The translations under genes and the position numbers were made by a program. Of a DNA stretch of 5,626 nucleotides, positions 1 through 5,626 are shown in pieces (the first letter of the stretch is position 1; every line of letters begins with the position of its first letter). The notes beneath the pieces were generated by a model. That model made no database searches and had not been told where the DNA came from. It was given only the letters and a program-made list of their open reading frames with translations. The stretch spans positions 1-5,626 of the forward strand of contig WJJN01000686.1 of the NCBI GenBank assembly GCA_014729735.1, read 5' to 3'. The DNA comes from Candidatus Zhuqueibacterota bacterium. Lineage in GTDB: Bacteria > Zhuqueibacterota > Zhuqueibacteria > Thermofontimicrobiales > Thiofontviventaceae.

Positions 1-228
1 ATAATGATTTCCAATGATGGCTACGTTCCGCGGCTCATTAGAAAACTGGGTCGAGGGATCATTATTTCGGACGATGATATTCAGGGAATATCAAATGCAA
101 TTTATTCTTATTTCAGTGATTTTCAAAAAAAATCTCTGAAGTTTGCAAAACCTTTATCAGTAATTGAATTTGACAGACGAAAACTGACTGCTGAACTGGC
201 TTCGATTTTTAATGACATAGTAAAATGA
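1..228 (+). CDS. C-terminal fragment of a probable glycosyltransferase (GT4-like), 5' end outside the window
   Basis: The reading frame is open to the left edge of the window and ends in TGA, so this is most likely the last 75 codons of a longer gene. A Met codon at position 4 has no visible ribosome binding site. The fragment shows a pattern typical of the C-terminal Rossmann domain of glycosyltransferase family 4: a short hydrophilic lead, then RLIRKLGRGIII followed by an acidic SDDD turn, a helix (IQGISNAIYSYF), and a tail with FDRRKLTAELASIF. In that family this part lies next to the nucleotide-sugar site, and the tail helix packs back on the N-terminal domain. The catalytic region is not in the window, so donor, acceptor and pathway cannot be named. 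It lies 16 bases upstream of the M23 peptidase gene on the same strand, which suggests one envelope-related transcript. The family call is inference from a short stretch; a small stand-alone protein is the less likely alternative. Confidence 0.55.
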   Translation: MMISNDGYVPRLIRKLGRGIIISDDDIQGISNAIYSYFSDFQKKSLKFAKPLSVIEFDRRKLTAELASIFNDIVK

Positions 229-234
229 GTACAG

Positions 235-239
235 GGAGG
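235..239 (+). promoter_or_regulatory. Shine-Dalgarno GGAGG for the M23 peptidase gene
   Basis: GGAGG lies five bases before a TTG codon at 245. It supports TTG as the true start, because translation from there gives a complete signal peptide and I see no better-placed ATG nearby. Confidence 0.8.
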
Positions 240-244
240 AATTA

Positions 245-2542
245 TTGAATAGACTTATACTTGCGAGTTCGATTTTTTTGATCGCCTTTAATGCATATTC
301 GCAGAATCATAATTATATCTGGCCCACCAACGCGAGCGATTATTTAACATCATCATTTGCGGAATACCGCTCAGGTCATTTCCATGCCGGTATCGATATC
401 AAAACATGGGGACAGGAGGGATATCAGGTTTATGCGATCCGGGATGGATATGTTCACCGCATTAGGGTGTCTCCGTATGGCTATGGAAAAGCGATATATT
501 TAAAACTGAATAGCGGTGAGATAGTGGTATATGCCCATCTTCAGCGTTTCAATGCTGAGATCGAAGAGCTTGTGAAACAGGAACAGAAACGCATCGGCGA
601 ATACCGCATCGATAAATATCTCCCTACCAGTCGATACCCGGTGAAACAGGGGGAAGTGATCGCGTATACCGGCTCAACAGGTATCGGTTATCCGCATTTA
701 CATTTTGAGATGCGCGATTCCAGAAATCGCCCGGTGAATCCATTTTTATTCGGATACAAGGTAAAAGATACCATCTCGCCTGTAATCAGTGCAATTGCCG
801 TTAAACCGCTGGACCATACTTCTCGTGTGAACTCCGATGTGAAACCTTACATTGTGCGACCGACTTACATCGGACCTGGAAAATATAGAATCGAGGAAAA
901 GATTCTGGTTTCAGGCAAAATCGGTTTTGCTATCGACTGCTTCGATCAGGCAAATGGTGTTAACAACAAATTTGCCGCATATCGACTAAATTTTTATGTC
1001 GATGGAGAATTGAAATTTAGTGCGGTTTATAACAGATTTTCATACAGCGAAACAGATCTGATCGTTTTCGAAAGGGATTATCGTTTGAAGAAAAGGGGAG
1101 AAGGTATCTTTCAAAAGTTATACAAGGAGAAAGAAAATACGCTGTCTTTTTACACACCCGACGGTAATGAAATCGGTATGATTTATTGCGATCCATCGGC
1201 GACAGTATCGTCGGGAAATTCAAATAGCAGATATCACGGAACTCATAAATTTCGTATTGAAACTGCAGATTTTAATGGAAATGTTTCAGCAGTTCAGGGA
1301 TATTTCGTTACCGGCAAAAAAAGCCAAATCTTTTCAAAGATTGAAATAGATAATAATGGTAATTACTTCTTACGTGATTTATTCGATGAACAGGGAAATA
1401 CGATCCATGATCCTCAATTGTATGTTTCTTCAAATGAAGGACGAACCTGGAGCAAAGCGTCGCTTCGTTCGGACTCGCAGATATCTTCTTCCCTTTTGAA
1501 TCACGGCAATCCACCAGTGAAGATATTAAAAATAGTTGCAAAAGATATGATTGGTCGTGAGACTTTTCCATCCTTTGCTACTCTCAGCCAATCACCGGAT
1601 TCTCTGCATTCGCAGGTCGAATTCGAGATTAAAAAAGATTTCTATGATGATTTCGTCCGCCTGGATATTGACGTGAACGGCAATTTGAAAGAGCAGCCAA
1701 TCATGATTGTCCAGCAAATGGGTGATTATCCCCGAGAAGTCGAATTGATTCAAGAGAAATACAATAGCTATTATGGAATTCACAAGCTCATTCCAGGCAG
1801 AGACGGGGCGCTGGATATCGAAGTACAGGCGCGGGATTTAGCCGGTAAAGAAGTGCTGTTCTGGGATCAGTTCGATATTGCGACGGTTACACCCTCAAGT
1901 GGCGGTTCTCTTGTTTCTGAAGATAAAAAGTGCCGTGTGTCCTTCGGAGCCAACCGGGTGTATCGTAATCTGTTCCTGCGGATAGACGAGACGGACACAC
2001 CTGATACCAATAAATACGATGTTATCGGGCTTGCCTACAATATCGAGCCACAGGATGTTCCGCTGAAACGTAGTGCGTTGGTCAGTCTGAAATACCCTGC
2101 GGATGATCCGTTGCCTGAAAAACTTGGCGTTTATGGAAGCTCCAATAAAAGGTATTGGGGATTTCAAGGCAATCGATTGAACGAGAACACGAAACAGATT
2201 TCCGCAAGAATTTCCGGGCTGCGATTTGTGACGATTCTGCGCGATACTATTCCGCCTGAAATCGTGATTTATTCGCCAAAGCAGAACGCGCGCTACAGGA
2301 GCCGGAAGCCACTTATCCGTGCCTATGTGCGTGATCGATTAGCTGGCATTCGTAATGAGCGGTCAATTATCATCCGAGTCGATGGTCAAAAAGTTATTTC
2401 AGAATACGATCCGGAGAAGCGAATCGTCAAATACGTGCCGGACGAACCGCTAGCGACCGGCTGGCATCGCGTTACCGTTTGGGCGAAGGATAACAGCGAT
2501 AATGATGCGCTGGAAGAGAGACGATTTTATGTTGGACAGTAA
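245..2542 (+). CDS. Secreted M23-family metallopeptidase (LytM/lysostaphin-like) with a long beta-sandwich C-terminal region
   Basis: This 765-residue protein is a probable zinc endopeptidase that cuts peptide cross-links of peptidoglycan, or acts as an envelope-remodelling factor. Residues 1-19 form a signal peptide with a likely signal peptidase I site at AYS|Q; there is no lipobox cysteine. The M23 domain (about 25-170) looks catalytically complete: H47 and D51 in HAGID, H98 in YAHL, and H151 and H153 in PHLHFE match the zinc ligands and catalytic histidines of LytM. About 30 extra residues, mostly charged (about 102-135), sit between the YAHL strand and the next core strand. After this come roughly 590 residues rich in predicted beta strands. 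Two Ig-like module starts are suggested by DTISP at 175 and DTIPPE at 667. The tail probably binds cell wall or surface polymer, but this is inference. The start is TTG, and the gene ends in tandem stops, TAA TGA. It follows the glycosyltransferase closely. The peptidase call is firm; substrate and physiological role are not. Confidence 0.9.
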   Translation: MNRLILASSIFLIAFNAYSQNHNYIWPTNASDYLTSSFAEYRSGHFHAGIDIKTWGQEGYQVYAIRDGYVHRIRVSPYGYGKAIYLKLNSGEIVVYAHLQRFNAEIEELVKQEQKRIGEYRIDKYLPTSRYPVKQGEVIAYTGSTGIGYPHLHFEMRDSRNRPVNPFLFGYKVKDTISPVISAIAVKPLDHTSRVNSDVKPYIVRPTYIGPGKYRIEEKILVSGKIGFAIDCFDQANGVNNKFAAYRLNFYVDGELKFSAVYNRFSYSETDLIVFERDYRLKKRGEGIFQKLYKEKENTLSFYTPDGNEIGMIYCDPSATVSSGNSNSRYHGTHKFRIETADFNGNVSAVQGYFVTGKKSQIFSKIEIDNNGNYFLRDLFDEQGNTIHDPQLYVSSNEGRTWSKASLRSDSQISSSLLNHGNPPVKILKIVAKDMIGRETFPSFATLSQSPDSLHSQVEFEIKKDFYDDFVRLDIDVNGNLKEQPIMIVQQMGDYPREVELIQEKYNSYYGIHKLIPGRDGALDIEVQARDLAGKEVLFWDQFDIATVTPSSGGSLVSEDKKCRVSFGANRVYRNLFLRIDETDTPDTNKYDVIGLAYNIEPQDVPLKRSALVSLKYPADDPLPEKLGVYGSSNKRYWGFQGNRLNENTKQISARISGLRFVTILRDTIPPEIVIYSPKQNARYRSRKPLIRAYVRDRLAGIRNERSIIIRVDGQKVISEYDPEKRIVKYVPDEPLATGWHRVTVWAKDNSDNDALEERRFYVGQ

Positions 2543-2557
2543 TGATAAATATTATCA
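2543..2557. repeat. Short AT-rich dyad after the M23 stop codon
   Basis: TGATAA and TTATCA form six-base inverted arms around a three-base centre (ATA). The left arm starts with the second of two tandem stop codons. It is weak as a hairpin on its own and may be chance in AT-rich DNA. Confidence 0.35.
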
Positions 2558-2563
2558 ATAGCA

Positions 2564-2596
2564 AGATTTCCGAAGTCTTTAAGACTTCGGAAATCT
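2564..2596. terminator. Perfect 33-base palindrome between convergent genes, probable bidirectional terminator
   Basis: Arms 2564-2579 and 2581-2596 are exact reverse complements, 16 bases each around a single T at 2580. In RNA this would fold as a stem of about 14 bp with a small TTTAA loop. It sits 21 bases past the stop of the M23 gene and 27 bases past the stop of the aldo/keto reductase gene, where a terminator serving both transcripts would be expected. On the + strand a run of five T (2601-2605) begins four bases after the stem, so rho-independent termination is plausible there. On the - strand no T tract follows, so termination in that direction is less certain. The length and perfection would also fit a dispersed intergenic palindromic repeat; that needs the genome to decide. 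Confidence 0.6.
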
Positions 2597-2623
2597 ATGA
2601 TTTTTCATAATCCTTCCAAATCA

Positions 2624-3733
2624 TCAAAAAATAACATCACCTTTCGACAATTTGGAATGCGCCAGTTTCAATTTACGATCGATATTGATTCCATAAGGGC
2701 ATTTCTCATTCAAATGATTGTAATCCGCATTCGGATCAACTTTTCGAGGATAGTGCTGATACCTTTCCCGGGCGCTATCTGTCTGTGCGAACCAGTGTTT
2801 CAATCTCTCGCGTAGCGCATATTGGGCAGGACCGGGAACAGTGCCATCATCCATCTGGCGGTCATACTCGCCTTCCATCAGAAAAATCTGCGAAGGTCTG
2901 AACTCTGCCGTATCACAGTCGCCGCATAAACGACATACATAGTTACCGAGCTCCGGCGCTTTGCTGAATAGTTCTTCCTGTTCCTCTTCTGTCATAGGTT
3001 CAAAATTCTCGATAACAGCCAAATCCCGCTCCAGATATTCGAGAGTGTTCACACCGAGAATCAGCGAGCTTATCGGCAGACTGAGTGTGTAGCGAATTCC
3101 GCTTTCAACGGACGAGTAGAGATACCCGTCTGCAAGCGCCTTCATTCCCAGCAGCCCGACATCTTTTTCCAGACATTCTTTGATCAATATCTGTTCCGTT
3201 TTAGGAAAATTGAACCGGTCGAAATAATTGAATCCGGTCATCAGCAGGTCATAATGATGATGTCTGATTGCATAGATAAGCGCATCCGGCTGACCGTGTC
3301 CGGTAATTCCGATATAGCGCACCTTTTTTTCCTGCTGGCATTGAACAACCGCTTCGATGGCACCGCCGGGAGCGAATATTTGCTTCGCCTCCGCAATGCT
3401 TTGTACGCCGTGCATGAATATAATATCGAGATAATCCGTTCTTAGATTTTTCAAACTTCGCTCGATCGATTCCATGGCTTCTTTTTTAGTTCTGCGCGAG
3501 CACTTACTTGCTAAAAAATAATCCTGTCGCCGGTTGGAAACAGCGTGAGCGATTTTCTTTTCAGATAAACCATCGCCATAATCTGCCGCCGTTTCGATGT
3601 AATTCCCGCCGCGATCCAGATATGTGTTCAGAATGATACCAACATCAGCCTGCGGTGTCTCAACAAGATGAAATCCCCCCATCCCCATTATTGATAATTC
3701 TAATTCTGTTTTTCCAAGCTGTCTTTTTTGCAC
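2624..3733 (-). CDS. Aldo/keto reductase with ferredoxin-like cysteine tail
   Basis: This 369-residue protein belongs to the NAD(P)H-dependent aldo/keto reductase fold, a cytosolic (beta/alpha)8 barrel that interconverts carbonyls and alcohols. Numbering is from the GTG at 3733. The N-terminus (RQLGKTELELSIMGMGG) is typical. The tetrad positions are E47 (usually Asp), Y52, K77 in ASK, and H108 in FMHG; the Asp-to-Glu change is notable. The barrel runs to about residue 245. The tail has C267, C270 and C273 in CxxCxxC spacing, then 71 other residues including EGEYDRQMDDG, then C345 in KCPYGINI. Together these may bind one [4Fe-4S] cluster, as in ferredoxin-fused reductases of anaerobes. The longest ORF begins at a GTG at 3754, but AAGGAG at 3740-3745 lies six bases before the GTG at 3733, so that is preferred. 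The gene ends in tandem TGA TGA and is last in the - strand group. Substrate is unknown. Confidence 0.88.
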   Translation of the reverse strand: MQKRQLGKTELELSIMGMGGFHLVETPQADVGIILNTYLDRGGNYIETAADYGDGLSEKKIAHAVSNRRQDYFLASKCSRRTKKEAMESIERSLKNLRTDYLDIIFMHGVQSIAEAKQIFAPGGAIEAVVQCQQEKKVRYIGITGHGQPDALIYAIRHHHYDLLMTGFNYFDRFNFPKTEQILIKECLEKDVGLLGMKALADGYLYSSVESGIRYTLSLPISSLILGVNTLEYLERDLAVIENFEPMTEEEQEELFSKAPELGNYVCRLCGDCDTAEFRPSQIFLMEGEYDRQMDDGTVPGPAQYALRERLKHWFAQTDSARERYQHYPRKVDPNADYNHLNEKCPYGINIDRKLKLAHSKLSKGDVIF

Positions 3734-3739
3734 AATTAT

Positions 3740-3745
3740 CTCCTT
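3740..3745 (-). promoter_or_regulatory. Shine-Dalgarno AAGGAG that decides the aldo/keto reductase start
   Basis: On the - strand AAGGAG is followed by six bases and then GTG at 3733. The same motif lies inside the coding sequence if the longer GTG start at 3754 is used, and that start has no ribosome binding site of its own. This argues for the shorter protein. Confidence 0.8.
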
Positions 3746-3770
3746 TTTTATCACTAAAAGATCAATATTT

Positions 3771-4517
3771 TTAGACTTCGACGACCAGATCAGGAATAAA
3801 ATCCTGATTCCGCATTTCCGGATACCCCGCAGGGTTACTCAAAATTCGTGTAGTGTCGATACGGTAATCTGTCGACTCGTGCAGGTGTCCGTGAATCCAA
3901 AAAGCAATATTATTCTCCTGAATCAGCGTCTCCAAATCAGAGGCATACGCTGCTGCTATCAATTCCGATCTGTACGAAGCGGGTACGGATTTGATACTGG
4001 GGGCATGATGCGTAACAACCACAATTTTCTGATCTGAGTTTGCCTTCAGCGCGTCTTTCAAAAATTTCACTGACTGAAAATGCAGCCGGGAAGTAGTTTC
4101 AGGATTTAACCGGCGATATTTTGGAGAAATCCTTATTAGCCGATAATCGTTCATGCGCTGGGCGGCTTCGTGTTGAGCAATGCGGTAATTCCCGAACAAA
4201 TCGAAGTCGGTCCATAGTGTGCAGCCCAAAAAGATGACGTCGTTCATTTTAAAGGAATCGTTTTCCAGAAAATGGATATGACTGCCTGCGGTCGCGCTCT
4301 TCAATTTTTGGGTCAATTTGGGGAGTGCCTGGCGGTAATATTCGTGATTCCCTGAGACATAAATAACCGGTTTCTCTGCAAAATGCCGCTCGATCCAATC
4401 GATGCCGCGCAATCCGAGATCGACATCACCCGCGAGAATGATAGCATCTGCATCAACATCCGCCGGTTTATGGGGCTGAAATTCGTTATGTAAATCGCTC
4501 AAAATGTGAAGTTTCAT
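3771..4517 (-). CDS. Calcineurin-like metallophosphoesterase
   Basis: This 248-residue cytosolic protein carries all the usual metal-binding motifs of the calcineurin-like phosphoesterase superfamily in order: SDLH (D8, H10), LAGDVD (D31), SGNHEYY (N57, H58), THHAP (H170, H171) and HGHLHES (H209, H211, H213). These normally hold a two-metal centre that hydrolyses phosphomonoesters or diesters. The short form with GNHEYY and a late SNPAGYP resembles single-domain bacterial and phage-borne members whose substrates are mostly unassigned; it could act on a nucleotide, a phosphoprotein or a small phosphodiester. There is no signal peptide. The ATG overlaps the TGA of the upstream DUF169 gene in an ATGA (4514-4517). 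Only a weak AGAAG-like ribosome binding site precedes it, so translational coupling to the upstream gene is likely. It ends 37 bases before the aldo/keto reductase start. The superfamily call is firm; substrate is not. Confidence 0.9.
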   Translation of the reverse strand: MKLHILSDLHNEFQPHKPADVDADAIILAGDVDLGLRGIDWIERHFAEKPVIYVSGNHEYYRQALPKLTQKLKSATAGSHIHFLENDSFKMNDVIFLGCTLWTDFDLFGNYRIAQHEAAQRMNDYRLIRISPKYRRLNPETTSRLHFQSVKFLKDALKANSDQKIVVVTHHAPSIKSVPASYRSELIAAAYASDLETLIQENNIAFWIHGHLHESTDYRIDTTRILSNPAGYPEMRNQDFIPDLVVEV

Positions 4518-5257
4518 ATTCGCTTCTGTACTTTTTTCCAGGAATCGGTGATCAAAAAGCTTTCGTCCATATTGTTAATCATTATTTTAAACCGTTCAAA
4601 AGGAACAGCAAATGACAGGTTTGAATCGGGAACACAGGGACGCGCGGATATATCGAACATCCCGATGATCGCCGATGGATCTGTGGATTCTATTTCGATA
4701 TATGGATAATGGATAATCGAGCCGCACCCTGCACTGAACGGCGCCTTTGCCGAATTCGAGTCCAACTGATCGTAATTGTGCAGCGTGAACAAGCCCGATA
4801 GTACATCCGCCGTTGCGAAAAAGAAAATCACATCCGGCTGTTCCGTTTCTCCAAATTTATCCCACCGTTTGAAGACAATGTATTTTGCCGGCGCTTCAAA
4901 GGGTGGCAGATGTTTCAGAAATTCCCGCACCAACTCCGGTGATTTTTTATAGCGCTCACCTTCCATTTTCCCCTCGATTCCGCAGGAAAGGAAATACTCA
5001 AAATTCGGGCGGAATCCCTGCTCAAATCCCAGATATCGCCTGCCTCCACCGCAGCCGATATTTTCGGCATGAAGAATCAGCGCATCTCCCCGTCGCACTC
5101 TCCCGAAATTGCAAATCACGCAGCGGTGCAGTGATTTTGCATCGGATGGCATTTCATCCCCCAAATTATCCGTATAATAAAAGCCGATGGGTAATTCGGC
5201 TTTGTTAAAATATTCATTCCATTTTGCAATCAGTTCATTTTGCAAATGTTTGTCCAT
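4514..5257 (-). CDS. DUF169 family protein (COG2043-like), function unknown
   Basis: This 247-residue soluble protein matches the pattern I know for DUF169: an N-terminal helix, a PIGFYY strand, a cysteine segment (HRCVIC), a CGGGRRYLGF motif, a middle NYDQLDSN segment, AGCGSIIHYP, and near the end MFDISARPC with LSFAVPFERF. Numbered from the ATG at 5257, cysteines are C46, C49, C69, C92, C178 and C208. Those in the CxxC, GCGGG and AGCGS motifs are the ones I would expect to be conserved and may bind a metal or cofactor, but that is inference. The family is widespread in anaerobic bacteria and archaea with no assigned reaction. There is no signal peptide or membrane helix. Two ATG codons compete: that at 5263 has its ribosome binding site only two bases away, while the one at 5257 has it seven bases away, so 5257 is preferred. 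It overlaps the phosphoesterase gene by four bases. Confidence 0.85.
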   Translation of the reverse strand: MDKHLQNELIAKWNEYFNKAELPIGFYYTDNLGDEMPSDAKSLHRCVICNFGRVRRGDALILHAENIGCGGGRRYLGFEQGFRPNFEYFLSCGIEGKMEGERYKKSPELVREFLKHLPPFEAPAKYIVFKRWDKFGETEQPDVIFFFATADVLSGLFTLHNYDQLDSNSAKAPFSAGCGSIIHYPYIEIESTDPSAIIGMFDISARPCVPDSNLSFAVPFERFKIMINNMDESFLITDSWKKVQKRI

Positions 5258-5264
5258 AATCATT

Positions 5265-5270
5265 TCCTCT
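5265..5270 (-). promoter_or_regulatory. Shine-Dalgarno AGAGGA for the DUF169 gene
   Basis: On the - strand AGAGGA stands seven bases before the ATG at 5257 and only two before the ATG at 5263. The spacing favours the inner start and shortens the protein by two residues. Confidence 0.7.
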
Positions 5271-5299
5271 GAATATCAATAAAACAATTGTGACCATTC

Positions 5300-5524
5300 T
5301 CATAGCTCTTCCTTTTCCTGTGAACCGGCGTTTTTTTTGCTATTTCCGAAAAGTACCATCCAGAAAATCCCGAGCAGAGCGTAGAAAAAACCGCGCAGGA
5401 AAAAGGATGGAGCAATCGCAATCAAGGCTGCCCTTTCTATGTGTACTCCGGCAGTAATCAGACAAAAAACGCCGAGTATGAAATAAATCCACGTGAAACG
5501 GGCGGAAATCCGATTTCTGGTCAT
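5300..5524 (-). CDS. Small membrane protein with two predicted transmembrane helices, unknown function
   Basis: I do not recognise this 74-residue protein. It has a basic N-terminus (MTRNRISARF), a first hydrophobic helix at about 11-27, a short linker with HIER, a moderately hydrophobic stretch at about 32-43, a second helix at about 44-59, and a charged tail (KKNAGSQEKEEL). The positive-inside rule does not settle its orientation, because the basic N-terminus and the KK after helix 2 would both favour the cytoplasm; an even number of helices with both ends inside fits. An open frame reaches an ATG at 5578, but the codons before 5524 have no ribosome binding site, while AAGGGA at 5534-5539 is nine bases before 5524. 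It lies 42 bases upstream of the DUF169 start on the same strand and is the first gene of the group. It may be an unrelated accessory gene or a membrane partner; nothing in the sequence decides. Confidence 0.65.
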   Translation of the reverse strand: MTRNRISARFTWIYFILGVFCLITAGVHIERAALIAIAPSFFLRGFFYALLGIFWMVLFGNSKKNAGSQEKEEL

Positions 5525-5533
5525 AATAAAACG

Positions 5534-5539
5534 TCCCTT
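5534..5539 (-). promoter_or_regulatory. Shine-Dalgarno AAGGGA for the small membrane protein
   Basis: On the - strand AAGGGA lies nine bases upstream of the ATG at 5524. The ATG codons further upstream in the same frame (for example 5578) have no such motif, which is why the 74-residue form is preferred over 92 residues. Confidence 0.6.
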
Positions 5540-5561
5540 GTGTGGTAATGGATTTTTAAGC

Positions 5562-5588
5562 ATCATAAGAAGATACATATTTTTTCAA
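5562..5588 (-). promoter_or_regulatory. Weak sigma70-like promoter candidate for the four-gene group
   Basis: On the - strand TTGAAA (5588-5583) and TATGAT (5567-5562) each match five of six consensus bases, but the spacer is only 15 bases. An alternative with TTGATT slightly upstream and TATCTT has a 17-base spacer and poorer boxes. The site is well placed to give a leader of about 30 bases before the start at 5524. The region is AT-rich, so chance matches are likely, and the host consensus is unknown. Confidence 0.25.
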
Positions 5589-5626
5589 AGAGAATCAATT
5601 AAAAATAAATTTCGTTTATGTGAATA

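Noticed and set aside
1017..2167. Several - strand ORFs of 63-90 codons opposite the M23 gene
   Set aside because: They lie wholly within a long gene with clear domain motifs, have no convincing ribosome binding sites and give no protein-like patterns.
2597..2815. A + strand ORF of 72 codons opposite the end of the aldo/keto reductase
   Set aside because: It overlaps the reductase tail, which holds recognisable motifs in the other strand, and it has no ribosome binding site.
3734..3754. Longer aldo/keto reductase starting at the GTG at 3754
   Set aside because: No ribosome binding site precedes it, whereas AAGGAG is ideally spaced for the GTG at 3733, and the family N-terminus begins at the shorter start.
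4885..5208. A + strand ORF of 107 codons opposite the DUF169 gene
   Set aside because: The - strand frame carries the DUF169 motifs; this frame reads as low-quality, Arg/Ser/Pro-rich shadow sequence.
5525..5578. Longer form of the small membrane protein from the ATG at 5578
   Set aside because: No Shine-Dalgarno lies before 5578 or the ATG pair soon after it, and the extension would cover the only plausible promoter region.
1..5626. Defence island, CRISPR, toxin-antitoxin, retron or prophage content
   Set aside because: No regularly spaced repeats, no reverse transcriptase, nuclease, integrase or toxin-like genes are visible; the phosphoesterase alone is not evidence for any of these.

Overview
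The window (about 43% GC by eye, not computed) holds six protein genes in two converging groups. The left group, on the + strand, has the 3' end of a probable glycosyltransferase followed by a long exported M23 metallopeptidase. The right group, on the - strand, is a compact run of four genes: a small two-helix membrane protein, a DUF169 protein, a calcineurin-like metallophosphoesterase and an iron-sulfur type aldo/keto reductase. I see no tRNA, rRNA, CRISPR array, insertion sequence, phage gene or recognisable defence module.

The organism looks like a Gram-negative-type bacterium, probably anaerobic and in or near the FCB group (for example Calditrichota, Marinimicrobia, KSB1 or Cloacimonadota-like lineages). 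The M23 protein resembles a long, beta-sandwich-tailed family that I know from Bacteroidota and related phyla. Several genes have classical AGGAG-type ribosome binding sites, and TTG or GTG starts are used; this fits typical Bacteroidota poorly. DUF169 proteins and [4Fe-4S]-linked aldo/keto reductases are common in anaerobes. The lineage is inference from the sequence style only.

Layout: 1-228, end of a glycosyltransferase; 245-2542, M23 peptidase from a TTG start with a good Shine-Dalgarno; 2543-2623, convergent intergenic gap with a perfect 16-bp-arm palindrome, probably a shared terminator; 3733-2624, aldo/keto reductase whose best start is a GTG 21 bases inside the longest ORF; 4517-3771, metallophosphoesterase; 5257-4514, DUF169 protein, overlapping the phosphoesterase by ATGA; 5524-5300, small membrane protein; 5525-5626, leader region with only weak promoter-like matches.

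The left pair points to cell-envelope work: sugar transfer, and peptidoglycan cleavage or remodelling. The right group is probably one transcript, with tight spacing and one start-stop overlap, but no shared pathway can be read from the sequence. The most unusual element is the reductase tail, where three clustered cysteines and a lone CPYGI-type cysteine are separated by 72 residues, and where the usual catalytic aspartate is a glutamate. None of this amounts to a clearly new system; it is mostly ordinary chromosomal gene content with a few points to check.
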